NCBI GenBank assembly: GCA_024688365.1
Contig: JAILEG010000043.1
Coordinates: 1 to 64,000, forward strand
DNA length: 64,000 nucleotides
Direction: 5' to 3'
From: Prevotella sp.
Lineage (GTDB): Bacteria > Bacteroidota > Bacteroidia > Bacteroidales > Bacteroidaceae
Shown here: one piece after another, positions 16,238 to 25,248 of the stretch
How positions within the stretch are numbered: the first letter of the stretch is position 1
Layout: every line of letters begins with the position of its first letter
Notes under the pieces: model-generated
Told to the model about the DNA's origin: nothing
Database searches by the model: none
The model's input: only the letters and a program-made list of their open reading frames with translations
Made by a program: the position numbers and the translations under genes

Positions 16238-17278
16238 ATGGAGAACGAAGTGTTGAGAAAAGACATAGAAGATTTTGCCGCAGGCTTTGCCTTAGCAGAG
16301 GATTTGAGCGGCAGAACGATAGCGATAACAGGAGCAACAGGCTTGCTGGGGTCCTGCATGGTGAGATGCCTGCTGGCATTGAACAGGCTGAAAGATCTGG
16401 GACTGCACGTCATAGCCGTGGTAAGAAACAAGGAGAAAGCCGTTTCCCTGTTCGGGGAAGAGTGCGAGGAGCTGACCTACTACTGCTACGATTTCTCTTC
16501 AGACCAGCCCTTCCGCCCAGTAAGAAAGGTTGACTTCCTCTTCCATTTCGCCGCCCCAACGGCCTCAAAGGATTTTGTTGACAAGCCTGTTGAGACAATG
16601 AACACCGTCTACATGGGTACGCATGCCATTTTATCGTATGCGAAGGAAGCCAATTTGATGTCACTTGTCTTAGCCTCAACCTTAGAGGTTTACGGGACTG
16701 TCACTGATGACAGCCACCCCCTCACGGAGGACATGCAGGGCTACCTCGACCCTATGGCAACCCGCAGCAGCTATCCGCTGGCCAAGAGGGCCGCAGAAGC
16801 CTTGTGCCACAACTATGCCGTGGAGTACGGTGTGCCTGTCAAAACAGCACGGCTGGCACAGACTTTCGGTGCGGGAGTAGCCAAGACTGACAACCGCGTC
16901 TTTGCCCAATTCGCCCGAAGCATCATAACTGGTGAGGATATTGTCCTGCATACAACTGGCGAACTCAGCCGCTGTTACTGCTACACAACAGATGCCCTTG
17001 CGGCAATGCTCCATATCCTACTGAAAGGAAAGGACGGAGAAGCCTACAATGTCGCCAACGAAGAGACTTACATCTCTATCCGAAACATGGCCGAATACGT
17101 AGCTGAGACGTTCAATCCACAAGTGAAAGTCATCATCAATCCACTGGAAGGATTAGGCTATTCACCCACAACCAAACTCCGCCTTGACGCCACCCGTATA
17201 AAAGCCTTAGGCTGGCAGCCCCGCTACGGACTACGAGAGATGTTCTGCCGGCTTATCAATTCAATGAGAGAAGACTGA
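16238..17278 (+). CDS. NAD-dependent epimerase/dehydratase (extended SDR)
   Basis: A 346-residue protein. The Rossmann motif GATGLLGS is near residues 30-37. The Ser of the catalytic triad lies in LVLASTLEVYG, and the YxxxK motif is SSYPLAKRAAEAL (about 168-180). Extended SDRs of this type act on nucleotide sugars (epimerisation, dehydration, decarboxylation). It lies 151 bases after the cytidylyltransferase and its stop overlaps the next start (TGATG). It probably makes or modifies the activated sugar of this cassette; the substrate cannot be named. Confidence 0.85.
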   Translation: MENEVLRKDIEDFAAGFALAEDLSGRTIAITGATGLLGSCMVRCLLALNRLKDLGLHVIAVVRNKEKAVSLFGEECEELTYYCYDFSSDQPFRPVRKVDFLFHFAAPTASKDFVDKPVETMNTVYMGTHAILSYAKEANLMSLVLASTLEVYGTVTDDSHPLTEDMQGYLDPMATRSSYPLAKRAAEALCHNYAVEYGVPVKTARLAQTFGAGVAKTDNRVFAQFARSIITGEDIVLHTTGELSRCYCYTTDALAAMLHILLKGKDGEAYNVANEETYISIRNMAEYVAETFNPQVKVIINPLEGLGYSPTTKLRLDATRIKALGWQPRYGLREMFCRLINSMRED

Positions 17279-18183
17279 TGATGGGAAATATTCTCAAAAG
17301 AGTCACCGGAAGCATCTTCCACGTCTACGAACGTCGTGACCTGCGTTCATGGGAGCATACCCCCACAACCGGACTGCCCATCTACGGTGTTTACCACGCA
17401 ATGCTCGACACTGGATGGGAGCAACTGGTACGGAATCAGATACAGAACCTCAAGGACAGTGGGCTGCTGGCGGCCACACGGAAGTTCTATGTCAGCTGCA
17501 TCGCACCCAATGAGGCTGAGGTTGAGCGTCTCAAAAGCATCATCGACAGCGAGAAGACAGAGATCATATCCTGCCTGAGCGACCCTAAGCAATATGAATA
17601 TCCGGCATTGAAGTTCATCAAGCAGCTCAGCACACGGGAAGACTGCCTTGTCTACTACTTCCACAGCAAGGGCATATCCTACCAGTCACTCAACACTGAC
17701 GACAGACAGTTCCGCTCCTTCCGCCGCAAGATCGATGCCTGGAGGGAGATGCTGGAGTATTTCGTCTTCGACAAATGGCAGGTTGCCGTCAACGCTCTGT
17801 CCGAAGGCTACGACACCTACAGCTGCTATCGCTGGCCACCACGTCACTACACAATGTATTCCGGCAGTTTCTGGTGGGCACATTCTGCCTATATCCGTCA
17901 ATTACCCGACTTCCGGCAGGAGGTCATCTCGTCCAACCGCTTTTACTCTGAGGTATGGCTTTTCGAGCGGGAACACAGGCAGTTTTCAGCTTTCGACACC
18001 ATTGCCGACCTCTACTTCGTTCGTATTCCCCGTTCCATCTATGCCGATGGAGAGCCTAAGTTATGGGACAAGATCTGCTTTTCAGCCGTTTACAACATCC
18101 GGAAAATGGAAAAGCATGTCTTCAAATATAACTACAAGCAGCATTGCCAGCAACGGTTCCAACGGCTGAAAAGCAGAATCTGA
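17278..18183 (+). CDS. probable glycosyltransferase (unassigned family)
   Basis: A 301-residue soluble protein with no signal or membrane segment. The pattern YYFHSKGIS ... FRRKIDAWREMLEYFVFDKW ... YSGSFWWAHSAYIRQLPDF recurs in putative glycosyltransferases of polysaccharide clusters (H-[ST]-K-G, W-R, then S-G-[NS]-FWWA). I recognise the pattern but cannot give a GT family or substrate. Its start overlaps the SDR stop (TGATG), so it is translated with it. Last gene of the operon; the 22-bp array C follows 92 bp after its stop. Confidence 0.65.
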   Translation: MMGNILKRVTGSIFHVYERRDLRSWEHTPTTGLPIYGVYHAMLDTGWEQLVRNQIQNLKDSGLLAATRKFYVSCIAPNEAEVERLKSIIDSEKTEIISCLSDPKQYEYPALKFIKQLSTREDCLVYYFHSKGISYQSLNTDDRQFRSFRRKIDAWREMLEYFVFDKWQVAVNALSEGYDTYSCYRWPPRHYTMYSGSFWWAHSAYIRQLPDFRQEVISSNRFYSEVWLFEREHRQFSAFDTIADLYFVRIPRSIYADGEPKLWDKICFSAVYNIRKMEKHVFKYNYKQHCQQRFQRLKSRI

Positions 18184-18264
18184 CACATCAGCTTGTAGAC
18201 AAGACAAACTTCCATCCCATCCATCAGTCGACCTCATACCCATAGATGACTGATAGGTTTACGC

Positions 18265-18380
18265 TTACCAGCATTTTACCAAACACTGGTAATAGTATTA
18301 CCATATACTGGTAACGATATTACCACGTACTGGTAAAGGCATTACCACATACTGGTAATCCTATTACCAGGCAGTAGTAA
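18265..18380. repeat. 22-bp-period palindromic array C (5 units plus a half-site)
   Basis: TTACCA begins at 18276, 18298, 18320, 18342 and 18364, exactly 22 bp apart, each followed by five bases and TGGTAA (TAGTAA in the last). Arms are conserved; the centres (AACAC, TATAC, CGTAC, CATAC, GGCAG) and the 5-bp spacers vary. An extra half-site TTACCA lies 11 bp before the first unit. The 22-bp spacing is about two helical turns, so all palindromes would face one side of the DNA. It lies between a glycosyltransferase stop and the promoter at 18648, followed by the 12-bp palindrome TGTCAGCTGACA at 18391-18402. Confidence 0.85.
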
Positions 18381-18804
18381 TTTCATAGGATGTCAGCTGA
18401 CAGCTGCCTTATACCAAACATACAAGACAGAAGTGCCATTTTCTTCTTGTATATTAAGAATCTTAAAACACGCAGGACTGTCTTGTTTTCCAGGTTTAGG
18501 TGACTCTTTGACAGTATAAAACTGATCTGAGAAGATAGGGGGCAATGTGCAAGGCATTCATTTTGTCAGCCATACTGAGATGCATGGCTCTTGCCTGAAT
18601 CCAGGAAATATTCCTCCGAAAGAAGTGATATCCTCAAATCTTATTTATATTTTTGCAATGTCAATTACCAAATTCAATGCTTTTTATAGCAACACTAAGG
18701 TGAGTGAATTTTGCGATATGACAAAATCCTAAGCAACATCTTGTTGCTCAAAATCTTATAAAACACATAAAACAATCTATTGCGGATTTAACAGTTATAT
18801 TGAA
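18381..18804. other. intergenic stretch before the TonB-C-like gene
   Basis: After array C there is no convincing gene. A TATTTTTG box (18648-18655) could start a leader of about 140 nt to the ATG at 18805. That leader contains the small hairpin AGCAACA-TCT-TGTTGCT (about 18733-18749). A 24-codon frame from ATG 18658 coincides with the expected transcription start and is probably not translated. Confidence 0.5.
18648..18655 (+). promoter_or_regulatory. promoter -7 box for the TonB-C-like gene
   Basis: TATTTTTG matches TAnnTTTG; no clear upstream TTTG at the usual distance. Confidence 0.45.
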
Positions 18805-19200
18805 ATGAGAAAAATATTAAGTGTTATTTTGGTATTGTTCTTTTGTGGTTCAGTGATGGCGAAAAGCAAGACAAACAATAGCTTAGCGTTGGATGATACA
18901 CTTACGGTTTTGCAAGATGGCTGTTGTGCGAAGTTCCCTGACAATCTACAAGAATATGTAATGAAGCATATTCAAAATCCACCAGAGTATGCTGGGAACA
19001 CTGTTTATGGTAGAATTGATGTTACGTTTAAAATACATCCAAATGGAACAACGTCCGATTTTAAAATTGTTAGAGGTATAGACTCATTGATAGATAAAGA
19101 AGTTATCCGAGTAATGAAACAAATGCCAAAGTGGATTTGGTGTTCAAAGAAACGCAAGACTATAATGTTTATGTTCTCAGTGTACATCTTTTTAGAGTAA
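18805..19200 (+). CDS. secreted TonB C-terminal-domain protein
   Basis: A 131-residue protein. A signal peptide (residues 1-19, ending VMAKS) precedes a domain like the TonB C-terminus: LQEYVMKHIQNPPEYAG, GRIDVTFKIHPNGTTSDF, KIVRGIDSLIDKEVIRVMKQ. This is the 'Y P..A...G.V.V.F.I...G...' pattern of energy transducers. It lacks the N-terminal anchor and Pro-rich linker of true TonB, so it cannot transmit energy from ExbBD. Bacteroidetes encode many such short secreted homologues of unknown role. Codon use is more AT-rich than its neighbours. Confidence 0.75.
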   Translation: MRKILSVILVLFFCGSVMAKSKTNNSLALDDTLTVLQDGCCAKFPDNLQEYVMKHIQNPPEYAGNTVYGRIDVTFKIHPNGTTSDFKIVRGIDSLIDKEVIRVMKQMPKWIWCSKKRKTIMFMFSVYIFLE

Positions 19201-19417
19201 AACTTTTAGCATTTACTTACCCGCATCGCATTATTTGTTTTTTATTGAGAAATATTTTGAGAGACACATGAGGTCAGTTTCTTTGTCAGTTTTTTAGTAC
19301 AGCTGCTTAATGTTTTTTAAAAGTGATGCAGTAACCCTATGCCGCACCTCCCAGACTTATGCTCCCCCCGCTTTGCAGAAACTCCTTATAAAATCCATGC
19401 ATTTCATGGAAAAACAT

Positions 19418-19425
19418 TATCTTTG
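19418..19425 (+). promoter_or_regulatory. promoter -7 box of the DUF2339 gene
   Basis: TATCTTTG, 23 bases before the ATG at 19449. Confidence 0.6.
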
Positions 19426-19448
19426 CAGCCAAACCAACCTATAAAACA

Positions 19449-21881
19449 ATGGAAGCCCCACTCATTATCTTTGTTATCTTTTGCGTATTCATCGTATCCC
19501 TCATTATCTTGGTACGCATCAACTCAAGATTGAAAGAGATAGAGGATGTCCTGGAAAGGCAGAATGAAGAAACGTCTGACCTGAAGGAAATGCTGGTACA
19601 AAGTCTGAAGAAACTGGCGGCAGGACAGCAAAAGACAACAGGAACATACCCTATGGAAGCCATCCCGCATGAAGAAGAACAAGCCATACAGGAGGAACGT
19701 GTCACCGAGCCTACGGTCGACATACCTATTGCAGCCAACACTGAACAGCTAAAGCCTGAGCCTGCCAAGCTGAATAACTTTGATGCTTACATGCGGAAGA
19801 GGGCTGAGACTCATAAGAAAGCAACTGACAGCACAGAGGGGACAGCCATATCAGCCTTCGAGAAAAGGAGAAATAACGATGAAACCGTGGATTCTACAGC
19901 AGGAAATGAGACCGGACGGACTGAGGAAGTGAACAATGGCATCAACTATGAGAAATACATTGGTGAGAACCTCTTCGGCAAAATAGGCATTCTAGTATTC
20001 ATTATCGGCATTGGCTACTTCGTCAAATATGCCATTGACCAGAACTGGATAAATGAGGTGGCACGCACCATACTGGGCTTTGCTGTCGGTGTGGGGATGC
20101 TTGTCCTTGCCGAACGGCTCCACAAGCGCTATCACACTTTCAGCTCACTGTTGGCTGGTGGTGCCTTCGGCGTGTTCTACCTCACCGTAGCCATAGCCTT
20201 CCACTATTACAATCTCTTCTCTCAGACTTCCGCCTTCATCACCCTCTGTGGCATAACCCTGCTCATGTCGGGCATCTCTATCCTCTACAACCGCAGCGAA
20301 CTGGCTGCCACCGCCCTCGTTGGAGGCTTCATAGCCCCCTTCGTTGTCAGCACCGATGCCGGCAGCATCATCACCCTGTTTACTTACGTCAGCATCCTGA
20401 ACATCGGGATGTTCTGCCTGTCAATATACAAGAAGTGGGGACTGCTGCCCGTTATCGCCTTTGTTTTCACCTATATTATATTGTTCTTCTCGTCAACAGG
20501 TTCTCTATGGGGAGGACAGTATGACCTTGCAACCACCCTGTTAGGGTTCTCCACCCTGTTCTACCTCATTTTCCTGCTGCCCGTTTTCTATATTCTCCAC
20601 ACAGAGAGCAAGCGAGCTATCAACAACACGCTCATGTCAGTGATTGCCGGAAACAGCTTCCTCTATCTGCTTTATGCCAACTGGGTACTCGACTACTGTC
20701 CCACTCCGTTCAAGGCAAACGGTCTCACCGCTCTTTTCATCACCCTGATCAACCTTGGTCTCTACCTCTACCTGCGTCTCAAGGACGGAAAACAGGATGC
20801 CCTGCGCAGTCTGATGCAGGCACTGACGGTAATTTTTGCCGCCATAACCGTACCAATGCAGTTTGATGGATCCATGATACTGGTCAGCTGGTCAGCTGAG
20901 GCTGTCCTGCTGCTATGGCTTTTCATCAAGGACAGAAGCCGCATTTATGAGCTGGGAGCTGTTGCCCTTGCCGTTCTTACGCTATGCTATTATCCGTTCA
21001 CAGGAATGGTCATCAGCTTCAGCCAGCCTGAGACTCCTTATACCCTGTTCCTCAATTCCCACTTCATGACAGGTCTCTTCGTCAGTGCCGCAGCCTTGGC
21101 ATTTGCTCTCCTCATTGAACGCTATAAAGAAATGTTCACGGATAAGGTCACCACCATCCGATATTCACCCCACAATGCCATTGCCATTGCGACAGGCATC
21201 ACCATCCTTATCATCACGTTTCTCTACGATTACAACTCCTATTTCACTCCAGACATCAGCAAGATGGCAAGCTACCTCACCGTCGAGGCTATCCTGCTCA
21301 TCAGCACACTGGTGCTGCGCAGCCGTTTCAAGATTGCCGATTTCACGGGATGCTATGTCGCCTTGCTTTGCAGCATAGCGATACTCTACATGATGGCTGT
21401 ATGGGGGTTCGGTCTTGAACTGCCCAGCGACATTATCCTCATGCAATGGATGCTGACAGCAATCATCGTTTATCACCTATTCTATGTCATACGGGGACTG
21501 CTTCACAGCAGCTGGCAACCAAAGAGGGTGCAGATGTACTGTGCTGCCCTCTGTACGCTGATATGGCTCACCACTACCCGACTGCTGACGCTCACATTAG
21601 GTATTACAGCTTTCAGCACGGCCTTCTCACTCTCCTTGGGTATAGCAGCCTTTATCCTGATGTGCGTCGGCATGCGCTGTCACAGTAAGGAGATCCGCAT
21701 CGTCAGCCTTGCCGAGTTCGGTCTTGTCATCGCCAAGCTCATCCTCAATGATGTGTGGGCAATGCCGGCTGTAGGTAAGATTGTCGTCTTCATCAGCCTG
21801 GGTGTTATCCTCCTCACCCTCTCCTTCCTCTATCAGAAACTGAAGGATGTGTTATTTGGAGAAGAAGAACAGGCAGAATAA
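19449..21881 (+). CDS. DUF2339 multi-pass membrane protein
   Basis: An 810-residue protein. One N-terminal helix (residues 5-23) is followed by a short coiled coil (INSRLKEIEDVLERQNEE). A polar linker of about 130 residues leads to a very hydrophobic region with roughly 20 helices from residue 180 to the end. The start of that region, GENLFGKIGILVFIIGIGYF then VKYAIDQNWI, and GGAFGVFYLTVAIAFHYYNL match the DUF2339 family. No function is established; the scale and topology suggest a transporter-like or envelope-scaffold protein. Stand-alone gene with its own promoter. Confidence 0.85.
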   Translation: MEAPLIIFVIFCVFIVSLIILVRINSRLKEIEDVLERQNEETSDLKEMLVQSLKKLAAGQQKTTGTYPMEAIPHEEEQAIQEERVTEPTVDIPIAANTEQLKPEPAKLNNFDAYMRKRAETHKKATDSTEGTAISAFEKRRNNDETVDSTAGNETGRTEEVNNGINYEKYIGENLFGKIGILVFIIGIGYFVKYAIDQNWINEVARTILGFAVGVGMLVLAERLHKRYHTFSSLLAGGAFGVFYLTVAIAFHYYNLFSQTSAFITLCGITLLMSGISILYNRSELAATALVGGFIAPFVVSTDAGSIITLFTYVSILNIGMFCLSIYKKWGLLPVIAFVFTYIILFFSSTGSLWGGQYDLATTLLGFSTLFYLIFLLPVFYILHTESKRAINNTLMSVIAGNSFLYLLYANWVLDYCPTPFKANGLTALFITLINLGLYLYLRLKDGKQDALRSLMQALTVIFAAITVPMQFDGSMILVSWSAEAVLLLWLFIKDRSRIYELGAVALAVLTLCYYPFTGMVISFSQPETPYTLFLNSHFMTGLFVSAAALAFALLIERYKEMFTDKVTTIRYSPHNAIAIATGITILIITFLYDYNSYFTPDISKMASYLTVEAILLISTLVLRSRFKIADFTGCYVALLCSIAILYMMAVWGFGLELPSDIILMQWMLTAIIVYHLFYVIRGLLHSSWQPKRVQMYCAALCTLIWLTTTRLLTLTLGITAFSTAFSLSLGIAAFILMCVGMRCHSKEIRIVSLAEFGLVIAKLILNDVWAMPAVGKIVVFISLGVILLTLSFLYQKLKDVLFGEEEQAE

Positions 21882-21993
21882 CAGGACTGACTATGTCTCC
21901 ACACTTTTGTTAAATTTAGCAAAAGTACTGGCAGACATGTAGTTTTTTCATCGAAAAAGACGACTAATGGATAAAGTTCTTCCTTTTTTGCGC

Positions 21994-22001
21994 TACCTTT
22001 G
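21994..22001 (+). promoter_or_regulatory. promoter -7 box of pepO
   Basis: TACCTTTG, about 108 bases before the pepO ATG; no clear -33 box. Confidence 0.5.
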
Positions 22002-22108
22002 CAAATGCAAAAAGACTGGCAGCAAGACAAGTCCAACAAACAAAAGAGTTACAGGCTGCAAGGATAAAGACAGAGAATATCAACAAGTAAAACAAAAACA
22101 TAACGCAA

Positions 22109-24136
22109 ATGAAAGCAAAAATGCTACTTCTGACCGCCTCACTGGTTGCCACATCAGCTATGGCACAAGGACTGAAGTCGGGTATCGACAAGAACAACAT
22201 GAACCCCAGTGTGAAGCCTGGCGAGAACTTCTATGAGTACGCTGCCGGCAACTGGCTGAAGACCCACCCACTGGATGCTGAGCATCCTATGAACGGTGCC
22301 TTCGTTGATCTTGAGGAACTCAACAACAAGCGTATCCGTGAGATGGTGGAGAATTACGCAAAACAGCCACAGGAGCAGGGCACTGTAGCACAGAAAATCG
22401 CTTCAGTCTACAGGCTCTACATGGACAGCACACGCCGCAACCGTGAGGGCTACACACCCATCAAGCCCGTCTTGGCCAAGGTACGTGCCGTGAAGAACCG
22501 TAAAGAACTCATCAAGCTCATGTATGATCTTGACGTGAAAGGTTATGGGACTTTTCCCGTTGGCTTCGGAATGACTGTCGATGCCATGAACTCCAGCCGT
22601 TACATCATTGGTGTGTCACAGGCAGGATTAGGTCTTGACCCCGAATATTACACGCAGCCTAATGAGCAACAGAAGGCCGTCATCGAGGCTTACAAGAGCC
22701 TGAACAATGACCTTCTCGTGATGGTTGGCAACACACCCGCTGATGCCAAACGGAAGATGGAGGCAGTGTTCGCCCTTGAGGAGCAGATTGCCAAGGTCAG
22801 CTACGACCAGGTAAAGTCACGTGACCCACAGGCTAACTATCACCCGATGACATGGGAGCAGCTGCTGAAAGACTATCCCGGCATTGACTGGAACTACTAC
22901 CTGAAGGCTGCTGGCTACCCGGACAATGGCGGAAAGGTGGACGTTGGCCAGCCCGAACCGGTGCATGAGGTGGAGAAAATCCTTGCCACAGCCCCAATTG
23001 AATCACTGAAAGCTTACATGGAGCTGTCTGTCGTGTCAAGTGCGGCAGGCATGCTGTCGGACGATTTCACCAACCGCAATTTTGAATACCGCAAGGTTGT
23101 CTATGGTGTTCAGCAGCAGCAGCCACGCTGGAAACGTGGTCTTGCCTTTGTGCAGGGCATCATGGGTGAGGCTGTCGGCAAGCTCTATGTGCAGAAGTAT
23201 TTCCCAGAGAGCAGCAAGCAACGCATGATTGCCTTGGTCAAGAATCTCCAGACGGCTTTCGCTCAGCGCATAGAGGAGAACACCTGGATGACACCTGCCA
23301 CCAAGGCTAAGGCTTTGGAGAAGTTGCAGGCCTTCGACATCAAGATTGGCTACCCTGACAAATGGCAGAACACTGACAGTGTCTTCGTCATTGACGAGGC
23401 TAAGTCGCTCTTCGAGAACGTGAAGGGAGTACAGGAAGCCGCCATGAAGCACAGCATAGCCAAACGTTGGGGCAAACCTGTTGACAAGAAGGAATGGCAC
23501 ATGACACCGCAGACTGTCAATGCCTACTACAGCCCTACCACCAACAGCATCAACTTCCCCGCAGCCATCCTGCAGCCACCGTTCTTCGACCCAGATGTTG
23601 ATGACGCAGCCAACTACGGTGCCATCGGTGCTGTCATCGGGCACGAGATGAGTCACGCATTTGACGACCAGGGATGCCAGTTCGACAAGGAAGGCAACAT
23701 GAAGAACTGGTGGACTGACGAGGACAAGCAGAATTATGACGGCCGCACAAAGGTTCTTGTAGAATGGTTCAACAAGCAGGAGGTTATCCCTGGACTGAAC
23801 GTCAACGGCGAGAAGACTCTTGGCGAGAACATCGGTGACAATGGCGGTCTGAACGTGGCTTACCGTGCCTTCGAGAACAGTCTGAAGGCTAATCCTCTGG
23901 CTGACAAGGATGGGTTCACACCAGCACAACGTTTCTTCCTGGCATGGGGACGTGTATGGGCAAGCAACGTTGCTCCACAGTTCGTGGCTTACATTGTCAA
24001 CTCTGACGTACACTCTCCCAACAGCTGCCGTGTCAATGCTGCCCTGCCAATGATTGACAGCTGGTATAAGGCATTCAACATCCAGCCCGGCGACAAGCTC
24101 TTCGTACCGCAGGACAAGCGTGCCCACATCTGGTAA
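22109..24136 (+). CDS. pepO: M13-family (neprilysin/PepO) zinc metallopeptidase
   Basis: A 675-residue exported peptidase. Signal peptide MKAKMLLLTASLVATSAMAQ; no lipobox. The M13 catalytic features are in order in the C-terminal third: VNAYYSPTTNSINFPAAIL (substrate-binding N-A-Y), the zinc site HEMSHAFDDQG (His-Glu-x-x-His), GENIGDNGGL supplying the third ligand Glu, and the near-terminal CRVNAALP motif (usual C-R-V-x). It probably degrades peptides in the periplasm or at the surface; P. gingivalis PepO is the known relative. It ends at a strong terminator and has its own promoter. Confidence 0.93.
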   Translation: MKAKMLLLTASLVATSAMAQGLKSGIDKNNMNPSVKPGENFYEYAAGNWLKTHPLDAEHPMNGAFVDLEELNNKRIREMVENYAKQPQEQGTVAQKIASVYRLYMDSTRRNREGYTPIKPVLAKVRAVKNRKELIKLMYDLDVKGYGTFPVGFGMTVDAMNSSRYIIGVSQAGLGLDPEYYTQPNEQQKAVIEAYKSLNNDLLVMVGNTPADAKRKMEAVFALEEQIAKVSYDQVKSRDPQANYHPMTWEQLLKDYPGIDWNYYLKAAGYPDNGGKVDVGQPEPVHEVEKILATAPIESLKAYMELSVVSSAAGMLSDDFTNRNFEYRKVVYGVQQQQPRWKRGLAFVQGIMGEAVGKLYVQKYFPESSKQRMIALVKNLQTAFAQRIEENTWMTPATKAKALEKLQAFDIKIGYPDKWQNTDSVFVIDEAKSLFENVKGVQEAAMKHSIAKRWGKPVDKKEWHMTPQTVNAYYSPTTNSINFPAAILQPPFFDPDVDDAANYGAIGAVIGHEMSHAFDDQGCQFDKEGNMKNWWTDEDKQNYDGRTKVLVEWFNKQEVIPGLNVNGEKTLGENIGDNGGLNVAYRAFENSLKANPLADKDGFTPAQRFFLAWGRVWASNVAPQFVAYIVNSDVHSPNSCRVNAALPMIDSWYKAFNIQPGDKLFVPQDKRAHIW

Positions 24137-24167
24137 GCAGAACCACTACATATTATAATGTATACAG

Positions 24168-24199
24168 AAGCCTCCCTGGTAATCCAGAGAGGCTTTTTT
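24168..24199 (+). terminator. rho-independent terminator after pepO
   Basis: AAGCCTC (24168-24174), inner stem CTGG-TAAT-CCAG, and GAGGCTT (24089+1 turn, 24189-24195) followed by six T. Confidence 0.88.
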
Positions 24200-24285
24200 C
24201 CGCTGGCTTTTTTCCGCTGGTTACAGTTAAATTTATCAAAAAACAAGCATACAACAATAGAAAACAAATAATAGCAAATTATTTT

Positions 24286-24317
24286 CTTGCTGGTGCAAAT
24301 ATATCTTTTTATATTTG
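24286..24317 (+). promoter_or_regulatory. promoter of the GHKL/STAS-like pair
   Basis: CTTG (24286-24289), 20-bp spacer, TATATTTG (24310-24317). It overlaps a possible earlier ATG at 24315, which therefore cannot be the translation start. Confidence 0.7.
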
Positions 24318-24365
24318 CAGTCCATCATCGCTTATAAGTGTCTAATTCATATAAATGACACAGAC

Positions 24366-25235
24366 ATGAGTATGCTGAAGATTATTCTGGACAATGCAGA
24401 CAAAGGTTATTGGCTCCGCAGGGTCAGAGAGATATACAATCGCTATGACAAGAATGGAGATGAGCAGGATATTATGTTCTGCTTAGGTGGGTCTATTGCC
24501 AAGACAGAGTTAAAACCTTTGCACTTGGTTACTTTTGCCAATCTCATTCAATTGCTGTTTGACAGAGGATACAAGGTTTATTTTCACCAAGGCAGCAACC
24601 AAAGAGTTTTTAATTACATATATAACGAGCTGAAGTTCTCTGAATATTGGAGCAAGGGAAAAAATCATGTAGATGTCAAGATCTCCGACAATATTTTCAA
24701 TCTTTGGCGCATAGTAGACCCAGAAAAGGATTTCTACGCAAAGAACGTAGAGAACTATCTGAAACGAAACTACTTTGAAGGAAAAGACCTAAGCACCATC
24801 AGCACCATAATGCTTGAGGCTTTCTATAACGTCTTTGACCACGCAAATGCCAATAACAACGCATTCTCCCTAATTCAGTATGATGCAAAGAAAAAAATAT
24901 TATATGCAGCCATTTCTGACTTTGGAGTTGGCATAGTCCAATCGGTCCGCATTCTTGACAACACCTTACACAATGACCGTGAAGCCTTGGAACAGGCGAT
25001 TAGAGATAATTTCACAGTTCACTCAACCGACAGAAACAGGGGATTCGGACTCTCAAACATCCTGAACGGCAGTGATTGTGCAAGAATATTCAGTGGTAAC
25101 GGTCTTGTTGTAAAAGTAGGAGAGCAACTACGGACTTTTGAAGCCAGATTCGCTTTCCCTGGAACTTTGATTTATTTTGAGGTAAATCTCGCTAATTCTG
25201 AAGATGAAGAGATTATCAACGAGTTTGATTGGTAA
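24366..25235 (+). CDS. GHKL-type ATPase, partner of a STAS-like protein
   Basis: 289 residues from ATG 24366, chosen because the promoter overlaps the only earlier ATG. The N-terminal half has no recognised domain. The C-terminal half has the GHKL ATP site: N-box TIMLEAFYNVFDHANA (Glu near 151, Asn near 155), G1 box ISDFGVGI (Asp near 186) and G2 box RGFGLSN (near 226). No dimerisation/phosphoacceptor His domain or membrane segment is present. It resembles SpoIIAB-like switch kinases or stand-alone HATPase proteins rather than a sensor kinase. The downstream STAS-like gene, 13 bp away, is its likely partner. More AT-rich than pepO or dapL, suggesting acquired DNA. Confidence 0.75.
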   Translation: MSMLKIILDNADKGYWLRRVREIYNRYDKNGDEQDIMFCLGGSIAKTELKPLHLVTFANLIQLLFDRGYKVYFHQGSNQRVFNYIYNELKFSEYWSKGKNHVDVKISDNIFNLWRIVDPEKDFYAKNVENYLKRNYFEGKDLSTISTIMLEAFYNVFDHANANNNAFSLIQYDAKKKILYAAISDFGVGIVQSVRILDNTLHNDREALEQAIRDNFTVHSTDRNRGFGLSNILNGSDCARIFSGNGLVVKVGEQLRTFEARFAFPGTLIYFEVNLANSEDEEIINEFDW

Positions 25236-25248
25236 ATTACAATAAATT

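Noticed and set aside
18265..18380. CRISPR array
   Set aside because: Repeats are 17-bp palindromes with 5-bp spacers and a 22-bp period; CRISPR repeats and spacers are each about 25-40 bp, and no cas genes are present.
18547..18732. 61-codon ORF before the TonB-C-like gene
   Set aside because: It spans a likely promoter (18648-18655) and has no protein-like character.
22833..24127. Long minus-strand frames inside pepO
   Set aside because: Shadows of the M13 peptidase, whose motifs are unambiguous on the plus strand.
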